This document shows positions 43,502 to 51,350 of a stretch of 64,000 bases of DNA, piece after piece; position 1 is the stretch's first letter, and the number at the start of each line of letters is the position of its first letter. The position numbers were made by a program, and so were the translations under genes. The notes under the pieces are model-generated. The model did not search any database, was not told where the DNA came from, and saw only the letters and a list, made by a program, of their open reading frames with translations. Source of the DNA: Flavisolibacter sp. (GTDB taxonomy: Bacteria > Bacteroidota > Bacteroidia > Chitinophagales > Chitinophagaceae); NCBI GenBank assembly GCA_028288675.1, contig JAQBNG010000127.1, positions 85,654 to 149,653 of the forward strand. The letters are read 5' to 3'.

Positions 43502-44056
43502 ATGGCATTAACCGACTCTTCAGACGCATTGTTGCTGCAACAGTTCCGGGCTCCTGAAACAAAGGAACGGGCTTATACGGCCATCATTAAAAAATACCAG
43601 GAGCGGTTGTACTGGCATATCCGCCGGCTTGTGGTTGACCATGACGATGCTAATGATGTATTGCAAAATGTGTTTATCAGGGTTTGGAACGGACTGGCCA
43701 ATTTTAAAGAGGAGTCGCAACTTTACACCTGGCTCTACCGTATTGGTACTAACGAAAGCCTTACTTTTTTAGAAGGGCAGAAAAAGCGTCTTGCGGTTAG
43801 TTTAAGCGATGTGGAGACCGGCTTAAGTAATAAAATAAAGGCGGATAAATATTTTGACCCTAATCGTTTAGAGTGGAAGCTGCAACTCGCCATTCAACAG
43901 CTTCCCGAAAAACAGCGGGTGGTTTTTACCCTGCGCTATTATGATGAAATGCCTTATGAAGAGATGAGCCGGGTGTTGGAAACAAGTGAAGGTGCCCTAA
44001 AAGCAAGCTATCATCATGCGGTGAAAAAAGTTGAGGACTTCATCAAAAATCATTAA
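43502..44056 (+). CDS. ECF-type RNA polymerase sigma factor
   Basis: A 184-residue sigma-70 family ECF factor. Region 2 (about 28-95) shows DDANDVLQNVFIRVWNGL and the promoter-melting FKEESQLYTWLYRIGTNESL. Region 4 (about 125-180) shows LQLAIQQLPEKQRVVFTLRYYDEMPYEEMSRVLETSEGALKASYHHAVKKVE. It is first in an operon with an anti-sigma-like protein (36 bases later) and a secreted Spy-like protein, so it likely controls an envelope response. A near-consensus TATCTTTA lies at 43449-43456. Confidence 0.92.
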   Translation: MALTDSSDALLLQQFRAPETKERAYTAIIKKYQERLYWHIRRLVVDHDDANDVLQNVFIRVWNGLANFKEESQLYTWLYRIGTNESLTFLEGQKKRLAVSLSDVETGLSNKIKADKYFDPNRLEWKLQLAIQQLPEKQRVVFTLRYYDEMPYEEMSRVLETSEGALKASYHHAVKKVEDFIKNH

Positions 44057-44091
44057 ACTTTGGATATAGAACAAGGTCGTACATCCCGAAA

Positions 44092-44859
44092 ATGAGTAAC
44101 CAAAAAAACATACAGGATGAATTAAATAGCCTTGAAAGCGGCCTGACCGTCAACAATGACCAGGTATTTTCAGTGCCCGAAGGTTATTTTGAAGGATTTG
44201 CTTCTTCTCTTTTGGCAAAAGTAAAGGCCAGCGAAGTCTCGGCACAAACTGAGCTGGCAGAACTTTCTCCGTTGCTGGCCGGCATTCCTAAAGTAACGCC
44301 TTACTCCGTGCCCTTCTTTTATTTTGAACAGAATGCAGCACTAATCCCAGACTTTTCTGAAGACCCTCAACTATCTTTTTTGAGTGAGATTGGAAAAGCG
44401 GTCGTCCCTTATAAAATACCGCAGGGCTATTTTGATACCTTGCCTGAACAGATTGTGAGTAAAGTAACTCAGCCAATGGCTAAAGTTGTTCCCCTATTTG
44501 CCCGTAAATGGATGCGCATGGTGGCAGCAGCTGTAGTTGGAGGAATTTTATTTGTGGGAGGCTACCAATATTTTAATGACAAGCCACCAGCAGATCTTGC
44601 CGGTAATTCCAGTGATACCACGCAAAATTTTGTAGCGCAAAATGCACCGGCAATTGAGCAGGAAATAAGAAAAACCAGCACAAAAGAGCTGGATGAGTTT
44701 ATAAAAAATGTGGGGATAAATGTAAAGACGGCAAAAGCAGAAACTTCGTCATCAGGTAAGGATAATGCAAAAGAGTTATTGAAGGATGTTTCGGACACAG
44801 AAATGGAAGCTTTTTTATCTGCCTTGCCAACAACTGATGAACTCTTTGTAACTGATTAA
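44092..44859 (+). CDS. Anti-sigma-like membrane protein with P-x-x-YF repeats
   Basis: A 255-residue protein with a single membrane helix at about 142-160 (MRMVAAAVVGGILFVGGYQYF) separating a cytosolic N-terminal part from a periplasmic tail. The N-terminal part holds three repeats of the pattern V/I-P-x-x-YF (VPEGYFEGF, VPFFYFEQN, IPQGYFDTL), each followed by a helix. In Bacteroidota this pattern is found beside ECF sigma factors and is consistent with a sigma-binding domain, though no zinc-finger anti-sigma motif (HxxxCxxC) is present. It is co-transcribed with the sigma factor. The C-terminal acidic tail repeats EAFLSALPTTDELF-like segments. Confidence 0.7.
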   Translation: MSNQKNIQDELNSLESGLTVNNDQVFSVPEGYFEGFASSLLAKVKASEVSAQTELAELSPLLAGIPKVTPYSVPFFYFEQNAALIPDFSEDPQLSFLSEIGKAVVPYKIPQGYFDTLPEQIVSKVTQPMAKVVPLFARKWMRMVAAAVVGGILFVGGYQYFNDKPPADLAGNSSDTTQNFVAQNAPAIEQEIRKTSTKELDEFIKNVGINVKTAKAETSSSGKDNAKELLKDVSDTEMEAFLSALPTTDELFVTD

Positions 44860-44861
44860 CT

Positions 44862-45287
44862 ATGAAAAAGATTATTTACCTACTATTTTTCCTATTTGCT
44901 ATAAAGCCTGCGTTTGCGCAGGATGGTCAGCCTAATGAAGGAAAACTTCGCGAAAAAATGGTGGATTACATTCAGGCTAAGCTTGGATTAAGTCGTGGCG
45001 AGGCTGAAAAGTTTCAACCTGTTTTTGTAAATTACTTCAAAGACCTCAGACGCACTACTAAAGAATTTAAAGGTGATCGTTTAATCCTGCAACAAAAAAT
45101 TGTTGAGGTGCGTCTTCGTTACCGCGACCAGTTTAAACCGATTATTGGCGAAAAACGTAGTAATGAAGTTTTTGAACGCGAAAATGAATTTATACAAACT
45201 GTACGAGGTGAAATCAACGAACGCCGGCAAGAACGCCGGGAGGGCCGTGCTGACAAAGGAAAAAATTCCAAGTTGTTACAAGATTAA
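44862..45287 (+). CDS. Exported Spy/CpxP-like protein
   Basis: A 141-residue protein with a signal peptide (1-19, ending AFA). The mature part is almost all charged helix: KLREKMVDYIQAKLGLSRGEAEKFQPVFVNYFKDLRRTTKEF… ending in a run of Arg/Glu and Lys. The spacing resembles the periplasmic chaperone-like Spy/CpxP or 'LTxxQ' proteins, without the exact motif. It starts 2 bases after the anti-sigma-like gene, so it is part of the ECF operon and a probable sensor or target of envelope stress. A terminator follows at 45332-45363. Confidence 0.65.
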   Translation: MKKIIYLLFFLFAIKPAFAQDGQPNEGKLREKMVDYIQAKLGLSRGEAEKFQPVFVNYFKDLRRTTKEFKGDRLILQQKIVEVRLRYRDQFKPIIGEKRSNEVFERENEFIQTVRGEINERRQERREGRADKGKNSKLLQD

Positions 45288-45331
45288 TTTTCACCTATAT
45301 TTGAGCTTGGTGTTTTTCATAGGTTAGCAAC

Positions 45332-45363
45332 GGCCGGCTCTTTTTAGGGCGGGCCTTTTTTTT
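45332..45363 (+). terminator. Intrinsic terminator of the ECF operon
   Basis: GGCC-G-GCTCT / AGGGC-G-GGCC with a 4-base loop and one mismatch, followed by eight T. Confidence 0.85.
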
Positions 45364-45426
45364 GAGCTCAACCTTCCTTTCCATTAACCCGTTCCTGTTC
45401 TTTTATTCATTTCCTATCTTGCCGCC

Positions 45427-46101
45427 ATGCCCTTGATTTTAAATATTGACACGGCCGTGCAATCTGCTTCTATCTATTTGGCAGATGGAGCCACAATTTT
45501 AGATTCTTCCATAAGCGTTTCGGAAAGGGAAGCCGCATCGTGGCTTCATGTAGCGTTAAAAACGCTAATGGAAAAAAACGACCTTCATCTCCAACAACTT
45601 AACGCTGTCGCTATCAGTGCTGGTCCAGGTTCTTATACAGGCTTGCGTGTAGGTATGGCCGCCGCTAAGGGGTTCTGCTACGCGTTGTCAATTCCCCTGA
45701 TCACTATTAACACACTGCAACTAATGGCGGCATCAGTTTCTAAGCCTACTACTAAACTTCTTTGCCCAATGATTGATGCCCGGCGCTTGGAAGTATTCAC
45801 TGCTTTGTACGATACAGCCCTAGAGGAAGTAATGCCTTCAATTGCTTTAATTCTAAATGAAACGTCTTTTATTGATTTGTTAGATGAAAACACCATCACA
45901 TTTTTTGGGAATGGAAGCATAAAGGCAGCATCGCTTATTAATCACCCAAACGCGGTATTTGTAAAAGCTACAGGCACTGCATCTGGCATGGTTTATTTAG
46001 CTGCTAAAAAGTACCAGCAGAAACAATTTTCCGATCTAGCCTATACAGAACCTTTCTACGGTAAGGATATACACTTACCTATATCTAAAAAAATTTATTA
46101 A
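45427..46101 (+). CDS. tsaB: tRNA threonylcarbamoyladenosine biosynthesis protein TsaB
   Basis: A 224-residue pseudo-ASKHA protein that pairs with TsaD to put threonylcarbamoyl on A37 of ANN-reading tRNAs. Family blocks: LILNIDTAVQSASIYLADG at the start, NAVAISAGPGSYTGLRVGMAAAKGFCYAL (the key Gly-rich block at about 58-86), and CPMIDARRLEVFTALYD in the middle. The C-terminal YTEPFYGKDIHLP is typical. It has a TATCTTG-like box 5 bases before the start. Length is normal. Confidence 0.92.
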   Translation: MPLILNIDTAVQSASIYLADGATILDSSISVSEREAASWLHVALKTLMEKNDLHLQQLNAVAISAGPGSYTGLRVGMAAAKGFCYALSIPLITINTLQLMAASVSKPTTKLLCPMIDARRLEVFTALYDTALEEVMPSIALILNETSFIDLLDENTITFFGNGSIKAASLINHPNAVFVKATGTASGMVYLAAKKYQQKQFSDLAYTEPFYGKDIHLPISKKIY

Positions 46102-46193
46102 ACTTTTTAATTGTATATATATGTTGGCTATTAAATGGAATTACTTATAATTAAATTGCATCTTTATTACAACTAAAATAGGAACAAGTATCT

Positions 46194-46517
46194 ATGATTA
46201 TGGAAAAAACCCTATCAGTAAAAGAAGATTTAAAGATTGATGCGATTCAATTAAAGAAAGCTGCACTTGTTTTCAGAGCTGTTAATCACAAGCTTCGCCA
46301 GCAGATCATAAAATTCATCAATCAGAACGGTAAAATTACCGTTACACAGATTTATGTAAAGCTTCGCCTTGAGCAATCTGTTGCTTCGCAGCATTTAGCC
46401 ATTTTACGCAAAGCCGGATTTGTAATTACAGAACGTGATGGTAAGTTTATTTACTATTCTGTTGACAAGAACCGCCTTGCTGAAGTGCATAAGATTGCAC
46501 AGGATTTATTGAAATAA
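46194..46517 (+). CDS. ArsR-family winged-helix regulator without Cys
   Basis: A 107-residue DNA-binding protein. Helix-turn-helix core NGKITVTQIYVKLRLEQSVASQHLAILRKAGFVITERDGKFIYYSV gives a clear ArsR/SmtB wing. It has no Cys, so it cannot be a thiol sensor like BigR or SqrR, and the usual metal-binding ELCVC motif is absent. The signal is unknown. The spacing to the MBL-rhodanese gene is 65 bases with a separate -7 box there, so they may or may not be linked. AT-rich palindromic sequence around 46108-46130 (GTATATATATG) could be its operator. Confidence 0.82.
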   Translation: MIMEKTLSVKEDLKIDAIQLKKAALVFRAVNHKLRQQIIKFINQNGKITVTQIYVKLRLEQSVASQHLAILRKAGFVITERDGKFIYYSVDKNRLAEVHKIAQDLLK

Positions 46518-46557
46518 GCTTTCATTTTCTTCACCTTTCCTTTAGTGGCGAATGATT

Positions 46558-46565
46558 TATTTTTG
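46558..46565 (+). promoter_or_regulatory. -7 box of MBL-rhodanese gene
   Basis: TATTTTTG, exact consensus, 17 bases before the start codon at 46583. Confidence 0.6.
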
Positions 46566-46582
46566 CTGCTAAAGGAAATTTT

Positions 46583-47992
46583 ATGTTCATTAAACAATTA
46601 TATACTGCTTGCTTAAGCGAGGCAGCTTACTTTATAGAAAGCGGCGGTGAAGCGGCAGTAGTTGACCCACTACGCGATATAGATGCCTACATTCAACTGG
46701 CTAAAGAACATAACGCCACGATAAAATATATCTTCGAAACACATTTTCATGCGGATTTTGTAAGCGGCCATTTAGACCTTGCAAAAGCAACCGGCGCCGT
46801 TATTGTTTATGGCCCTAAAACAGAAACGTCTTTTCCGGTGCATGTAGCAAATGACGGTGAAGTTTTTTCCGTTGGCAAACTGTCTGTTGAAGCGTTGCAT
46901 ACTCCCGGACATACCTTAGAATCTACCTGCTATCTTTTAAAAGACGAAGAGGGGAGACAGCATTGCATATTTACAGGCGATACGTTATTTGTTGGCGATG
47001 TAGGCCGCCCGGATCTTTCACAAGAAGGGGCAACTGAAACAATGGATGATTTAGCTGGTATGCTATATGAAAGCTTACAAAAGAAAATAGTTCCGCTGCA
47101 GGATGATGTAATTGTTTATCCTGCCCATGGACCGGGCAGCGCTTGTGGAAAAAACCTTGGCCCCGCTACTACCAGCACTATAGGCAAAGAAAAAGAAACC
47201 AATTATGCCTTAAAAGCAACTACTAAAGAAGCGTTCGTGAAAGCAGTTACCGATGGTCTTTCTGCACCCCCCCAATACTTTCCTATCAATGCAAAAATTA
47301 ATAAAGAAGGTTATGACAGCATAGCTAACATTTTAGAGAAAGGACTTCGGCCATTAAGCGTTGAGGAAGTAAAGAAATATAGCGCTACTGATGCCCTGAT
47401 TTTGGATACAAGACCTGCTTTGGAATTTACGCAGGGCTTTATTCCGGATTCTGTTTTTATTGGTTTAGAAGGCCGCTTTGCTGAGTGGGCAGGTAGCCTG
47501 CTGCCATTTGATAAGGAACTGATTTTAGTTTGCGAACCTGGTAAAGAAAAAGAAACTGTTACCCGCCTGGCAAGAGTTGGCTTTAGCAGAATGGAAGGGT
47601 TTTTACAAGGTGGTATGGAAGCGTGGAAAGCCGCTGGTGAATTACTTGATATGATTATTGATATAGAAGCTGACGAACTGGCTATGGATATTCCCTTTGA
47701 TCCCAACCTTGTAGTGGTTGACGTACGTCGCCCCACGGAGTTTGCCGATGGGCATGTAACTAATGCAATAAATTTATCGCTTAGCGAAATGACCGACCCT
47801 GCAACGATGGCGCAGTTTGGAGAAGAGCAAAACATTTATGTTCATTGCGCAGGTGGTTATAGAAGTGTTATTGCCGCCTCCTTATTAAAGCGGCAGGGCT
47901 TCCATAATTTACGTAATGTATCAGGTGGGTGGAGTGCAATTAAAGAGCAGAAAAAAATCAAAACTGAAAAAGAAAAAAGTGTATTGAATTAA
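46583..47992 (+). CDS. MBL-fold persulfide dioxygenase-like protein with two rhodanese domains
   Basis: A 469-residue protein of ETHE1-like metallo-beta-lactamase type (about 1-245) fused to two rhodanese domains (about 270-355 and 370-460). MBL motifs: FETHFHADFVSGH (H54, H56, D58, H63), HTPGHTLES, FTGDTLFVGDVGRPDL and YPAHGPGSACG. The first rhodanese has VCEPGKEKE at its loop; the second has a canonical active loop VHCAGGYRSV with Cys. It should oxidise glutathione- or protein-persulfides to sulfite and handle sulfane sulfur. Length and order are typical of Bacteroidota. Confidence 0.9.
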   Translation: MFIKQLYTACLSEAAYFIESGGEAAVVDPLRDIDAYIQLAKEHNATIKYIFETHFHADFVSGHLDLAKATGAVIVYGPKTETSFPVHVANDGEVFSVGKLSVEALHTPGHTLESTCYLLKDEEGRQHCIFTGDTLFVGDVGRPDLSQEGATETMDDLAGMLYESLQKKIVPLQDDVIVYPAHGPGSACGKNLGPATTSTIGKEKETNYALKATTKEAFVKAVTDGLSAPPQYFPINAKINKEGYDSIANILEKGLRPLSVEEVKKYSATDALILDTRPALEFTQGFIPDSVFIGLEGRFAEWAGSLLPFDKELILVCEPGKEKETVTRLARVGFSRMEGFLQGGMEAWKAAGELLDMIIDIEADELAMDIPFDPNLVVVDVRRPTEFADGHVTNAINLSLSEMTDPATMAQFGEEQNIYVHCAGGYRSVIAASLLKRQGFHNLRNVSGGWSAIKEQKKIKTEKEKSVLN

Positions 47993-48011
47993 CAGTTGTA
48001 TTCTGTTACGT

Positions 48012-48042
48012 AAAAAGCTGAGGGATAAACCCTCAGCTTTTT
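48012..48042 (+). terminator. Intrinsic terminator of MBL-rhodanese gene
   Basis: AAAAAGCTGAGGG / CCCTCAGCTTTTT with a 5-base loop (ATAAA), then T. 13-bp perfect stem. Confidence 0.92.
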
Positions 48043-48052
48043 TATAATCAAT

Positions 48053-48070
48053 ATACCCCTAAAAGGGTAT
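48053..48070. promoter_or_regulatory. NarL-type 7-2-7 dyad, site 1
   Basis: TACCCCTAAAAGGGTA at 48054-48069 reads as heptamer-AA-heptamer. The first half fits the NarL heptamer TACYYMT exactly; the reverse of the second half (TACCCTT) differs at one base. The symmetric core extends to ATACCC…GGGTAT. Confidence 0.5.
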
Positions 48071-48326
48071 TGTTTATATTTTTTTATTATTTGAGATTTA
48101 CAACGATTTTAATTTCTCTGTAGAGAGATGAAAATCAATTGTTTTTATTCTTAGTTGTACGAACGGGGGGCATGTCTATGTTCCCCTTTTTGTGTTTAAA
48201 TAGAAGCGTTACGTACCTTTTCAAACAATAATTAAAGAAACCTTTTTTGCAATACCATAGCCGCTTTGCAAGCATAGTACCTGTTTTGGTTAGATATTAT
48301 TTTAAATATTTATATCCTTGTTTATC

Positions 48327-48342
48327 TACCCCAAATTGGGTA
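48327..48342. promoter_or_regulatory. NarL-type 7-2-7 dyad, site 2
   Basis: TACCCCAAATTGGGTA, again 7-2-7 with TACCC…GGGTA outer symmetry identical to site 1. It ends 48 bases before the LuxR-type start codon. Confidence 0.5.
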
Positions 48343-48390
48343 TTTTTAAATAATACTGCATTTACGATCTTTACTAAAACCAGACAAAAC

Positions 48391-48612
48391 ATGCCACTGA
48401 TTATAACACCAAACGGAATGATAAATGATAGTCCGTTAACCCCCAGGGAAAGAGACGTATTACAACTCATAGCTGATGGCCTCCGTCAAAAACAAATTGC
48501 TGAACGATTATCTATCAGTCCGGAAACTGCCAGCAAACACATAAAAAATGCCTATAAAAAATTAGGAGCGCATAGTAAAGTAGATGCTTTGCGTAAATCG
48601 GGAATGTGGTAA
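48391..48612 (+). CDS. Solo LuxR/NarL-type HTH protein
   Basis: A 73-residue protein that is essentially one LuxR_C DNA-binding domain: SPLTPRERDVLQLIADGLRQKQIAERLSISPETASKHIKNAYKKLGAHSKVDALRK. The turn and recognition helix (QIAERLSISPETASKHI) are intact. There is no receiver or ligand domain. The frame is open 48 codons upstream to 48247, but the conserved part and the MPLIITPNG start favour 48391. Two 7-2-7 dyads upstream suggest autoregulation or regulation by a NarL-type factor (inference). Its stop is one base from the stop of the convergent acyltransferase. Confidence 0.82.
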   Translation: MPLIITPNGMINDSPLTPRERDVLQLIADGLRQKQIAERLSISPETASKHIKNAYKKLGAHSKVDALRKSGMW

Positions 48613-48613
48613 G

Positions 48614-49495
48614 CTAAACTATAATTTTTCCGTACTCTTCTTTCCATTCCCACTTCCAGCGCCGATGGCTCCAGAGCCAGTTTTCGGGTTGCTGCTCAAT
48701 TGACCATTGTAAAAAATCCGCATACCTTTTTGTTAAGTCACCGGCCTGGGTAGCAGAAGGGTTTTCTTCCGCCAGTTGAAAAAGTATTCTATAATAGCCT
48801 CGGTTTTCTTTTATAAAAAAACAAAACACAACTGGTATATTTCCACGCCGTGCACCGCTTTCGGGGGCCCGCACAAAGGGAGTAGGATGGTTAAAAAAAT
48901 TAACCCAAAAGGCATTGTTTGGATCACCGGGGTTTTGGTCGGCTACTAAAGCGATTACATAATTTTTGTTGCGATGCGGAAGTATCTCTGCACGAAGATT
49001 GGTCGCAGATAAAAGTATAGCCCCTGTTTTTGCCCGCATTTTATAAAACATCCGATCGAATATTTTACTAGTAATAGGCATATAAACGGTTAGCAAAGGA
49101 TATACTAAATGTAAAGGAATACTGAGGTTGGCATACTCCCAGTTAAAGTTGTGGCCCGAATGCAACTGTACTTTTTGTACGCCTTTTTTATGCAATTCAT
49201 CAAACACAGAAAAGTCACCGGTGAAATGTTTACGGATAAACTCTTCCCCTGCGCTGAAGGCCTTTATCGTTTCGATAAAACTGTCAGCAAAGCTTTGATA
49301 AAACTTTTTGGCAATGGCTTTTCTTTCGGCTTCTGACTTGGAAGGAAATGCAATGGATAAATTATGGTGAACTACTTTTCTCCGATAGCCAATGATGTAG
49401 TAAATAATAAAATAAGCTATATCTGAAAAAAGATATAGCACTTTTAAAGGCAAAAGTGACAAGAGGTACAAAGGACCATAGACGACATAGTACAT
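48614..49495 (-). CDS. Lipid A-type acyltransferase (LpxL/LpxM-like)
   Basis: A 293-residue membrane-bound acyltransferase. An N-terminal hydrophobic anchor (MYYVVYGPLYLLSLLPLKVLYLFSDIAYF) is followed by VVHHNLSIAFPSKSEAERKAIAKKFY, QLHSGHNFNWEYANLSI (the HX4(D/E)-like active-site region), LVADQNPGDPNNAFWVNFF and FVRAPESGARRGNIPVVFCFF. It probably transfers an acyl chain to lipid A or a related lipid at the inner membrane. The frame opens 9 codons upstream, but the conserved start is at 49495, with a consensus -7 box 8 bases before it. Confidence 0.85.
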   Translation of the reverse strand: MYYVVYGPLYLLSLLPLKVLYLFSDIAYFIIYYIIGYRRKVVHHNLSIAFPSKSEAERKAIAKKFYQSFADSFIETIKAFSAGEEFIRKHFTGDFSVFDELHKKGVQKVQLHSGHNFNWEYANLSIPLHLVYPLLTVYMPITSKIFDRMFYKMRAKTGAILLSATNLRAEILPHRNKNYVIALVADQNPGDPNNAFWVNFFNHPTPFVRAPESGARRGNIPVVFCFFIKENRGYYRILFQLAEENPSATQAGDLTKRYADFLQWSIEQQPENWLWSHRRWKWEWKEEYGKIIV

Positions 49496-49503
49496 AGGCT
49501 GCG

Positions 49504-49511
49504 CAAAGATA
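49504..49511 (-). promoter_or_regulatory. -7 box of LpxL-like gene
   Basis: TATCTTTG on the minus strand, exact consensus, 8 bases before the start codon. A TTG 21 bases upstream of it lies in the dispersed 19-base motif (49517-49535) and could be the -33 element. Confidence 0.6.
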
Positions 49512-49516
49512 GAGAA

Positions 49517-49535
49517 GTACAAGAGTGCGACGCAA
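49517..49535 (+). repeat. Dispersed 19-base motif, copy 2
   Basis: GTACAAGAGTGCGACGCAA, identical to 22151-22169. On the minus strand its end TTGCG supplies a TTG in the -33 position for the LpxL-like gene. Confidence 0.55.
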
Positions 49536-49549
49536 CAGACGCTTCATAC

Positions 49550-49615
49550 TTATTCTTCCCCCGGCTCAAAAAACAGCTTTAATTTTTTTCCCTGCAGAAT
49601 ATAGATAAAACTCAT
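49550..49615 (-). other. 21-codon open frame, doubtful
   Basis: MSFIYILQGKKLKLFFEPGEE is read between nadB and the LpxL-like gene. It has an ATG and a stop but no supporting homology or motif; it may be a remnant or chance frame. Confidence 0.15.
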
Positions 49616-49631
49616 TTCCTGCTTTCAACTA

Positions 49632-51230
49632 TTACAGTACTATATTTTGAACCAGCTCTAATTTATCAGGGTAATCTGTATTGAAGTGAAGGCCCCGGCT
49701 TTCCTTCCTGAAGGAAGCGCCTTTAACAATCAGGTAGCCAACTGTAATCATGTTTCTTAACTCCAGCAATTGTTGCGACACCGTAGTTGTGCGATACAAT
49801 TCTTCCGTTTCTTCAAATAACAAATCAATTCGTTTCAATGCTCTTTCCAAGCGAATAGTATTACGTACAATGCCAACATAATCGCTCATGACCTGTTGTA
49901 GTTCTTTAAGGCTTTGAGTAATTAAAATCATTTCTTTTGGCTCTGAGGTTCCCCCGGCATTCCAATCAGGAATTTGCGGGAGAGATATATTGTCATCAAC
50001 TTTATTCACTGCATCCACATAGCATCGGTGCGCAAATACCATTGCTTCTAAAAGCGAGTTACTTGCCAAGCGGTTGGCACCATGCAAGCCGGTGCTGGCA
50101 CATTCGCCACATACATATAAATTCTTTATTGAGCTTCTTCCCCACTCATCGGTTTTAATGCCGCCGCAACTGTAATGCGCAGCAGGCGAAACGGGTATCA
50201 TTTGTACGGCTACATCAATACCAACAGACAAACATTTTTCATAAATATTAGGAAAGTGGTCTTTGAATTTTTGCAAATCCATATGGCGACAATCGAGATA
50301 CACATGCTCGGTACCGCCAATCTTCATTTCATTATCTATTGCTCTTGCCACTATATCCCGTGGGGCTAAATCTCTTCTTTTATCATAACGCTCCATAAAA
50401 GCTTCCCCGGCAGCATTACGCAAAATTCCTCCATCACCCCTGACAGCTTCTGTAATTAAGAATGCCTGGCCTCTTTTGCCGGCCTCATACAAAGCCGTTG
50501 GGTGAAACTGGATAAACTCCATATTTTCAATACGGCCCTTTGCCCGGTAAACCATTGCTACGCCATCGCCCGTGGCAATATATGGATTGGTGGTAGTACG
50601 ATAAACCTGTCCATTACCACCGGTAGCAAGCAAAGTATTTTTCGAAACTATTTTTTCTATTCGGTTCGTTTGCGAATTGAGGACGTATACACCGTAGCAA
50701 CAAATATCAGGAGTAGACTTAGTTACCAGGTAGCCTAGGTGGTGTTGTGTGATAACGTCTATAACAAACAGGTGGTTGAGCAGGGTGATGTTGGGCGAAC
50801 GTTTGATAGTTTCCAGCAAGGCCCTTTCCATTTCTTTTCCTGTCACATCTTTATGATGAAGAATCCGAAACTCGGAGTGGCCGCCTTCTTTGCCTAGCTT
50901 GTAATCCCCTTCGGGGTCTTTATCAAACATAGCACCCCACTCAATAATTTCATCAATTCGTGCCGGGCCTTCCTTTACCACAATCTCAACTACTTCTCTG
51001 TTGCAAAGCCCGTCACCGGCGATCAACGTATCCTCAATATGTTTTTCAAAGGAATCATTTTCTAAATCATTCACTACAGCTACACCGCCTTGTGCGTACT
51101 TGGTATTGGTTTCATCGGGAGCGGCTTTGGTAATGATGATTATTTTTTTATCGGGGCAATGCTGGGCAACTTTTACAGCATAAGTAAGGCCGGCTATGCC
51201 GGATCCAATAACAAGAAAATCTGTTTGCAT
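49632..51230 (-). CDS. nadB: L-aspartate oxidase NadB
   Basis: A 532-residue FAD enzyme that oxidises L-aspartate to iminoaspartate, the first step of de novo NAD synthesis. The FAD dinucleotide motif is at the start (LVIGSGIAGLTYAVKVA). Further motifs are KYAQGGVAVV, EGGHSEFRILHHKDVTGKEME, RGDGGILRNAAGEAFMERYDKRRDLAPRDIVARAID with the active-site Arg, GLHGANRLASNSLLEAMVFAHR, and a C-terminal helical domain. Length is normal. nadA and nadC are not adjacent. Confidence 0.94.
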   Translation of the reverse strand: MQTDFLVIGSGIAGLTYAVKVAQHCPDKKIIIITKAAPDETNTKYAQGGVAVVNDLENDSFEKHIEDTLIAGDGLCNREVVEIVVKEGPARIDEIIEWGAMFDKDPEGDYKLGKEGGHSEFRILHHKDVTGKEMERALLETIKRSPNITLLNHLFVIDVITQHHLGYLVTKSTPDICCYGVYVLNSQTNRIEKIVSKNTLLATGGNGQVYRTTTNPYIATGDGVAMVYRAKGRIENMEFIQFHPTALYEAGKRGQAFLITEAVRGDGGILRNAAGEAFMERYDKRRDLAPRDIVARAIDNEMKIGGTEHVYLDCRHMDLQKFKDHFPNIYEKCLSVGIDVAVQMIPVSPAAHYSCGGIKTDEWGRSSIKNLYVCGECASTGLHGANRLASNSLLEAMVFAHRCYVDAVNKVDDNISLPQIPDWNAGGTSEPKEMILITQSLKELQQVMSDYVGIVRNTIRLERALKRIDLLFEETEELYRTTTVSQQLLELRNMITVGYLIVKGASFRKESRGLHFNTDYPDKLELVQNIVL

Positions 51231-51350
51231 GAAAAATACAATAGTTAAGGTGTGAAGTTAGGAAGAGATGCGCTTTTAGTTATTTGAGACGTCAAACACG
51301 CAATAGCTCATATAATAATTTAATTACCTTACAGCCATCAAACTTAATTT

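Larger units (their letters stand above)
48043..48390. other. Long leader region of the LuxR-type gene
   Basis: About 350 bases containing two NarL-like dyads (48053-48070 and 48327-48342). It also holds a G-rich hairpin near 48165-48186 (GGGG…CCCC) followed by TTTTT, which may be a second orphan terminator. A TCTCT-GT-AGAGA hairpin lies near 48115-48126. A small RNA or transcribed leader is possible. Confidence 0.4.

Noticed and set aside
46194-46517. BigR/SqrR persulfide sensor
   Set aside because: The protein has no Cys residue, so the known sensing chemistry is impossible.
49362-49547. 61-codon minus-strand frame over the LpxL-like start
   Set aside because: It is a shifted reading of the LpxL-like N-terminus and of the 19-base repeat; coding evidence favours the other frame.
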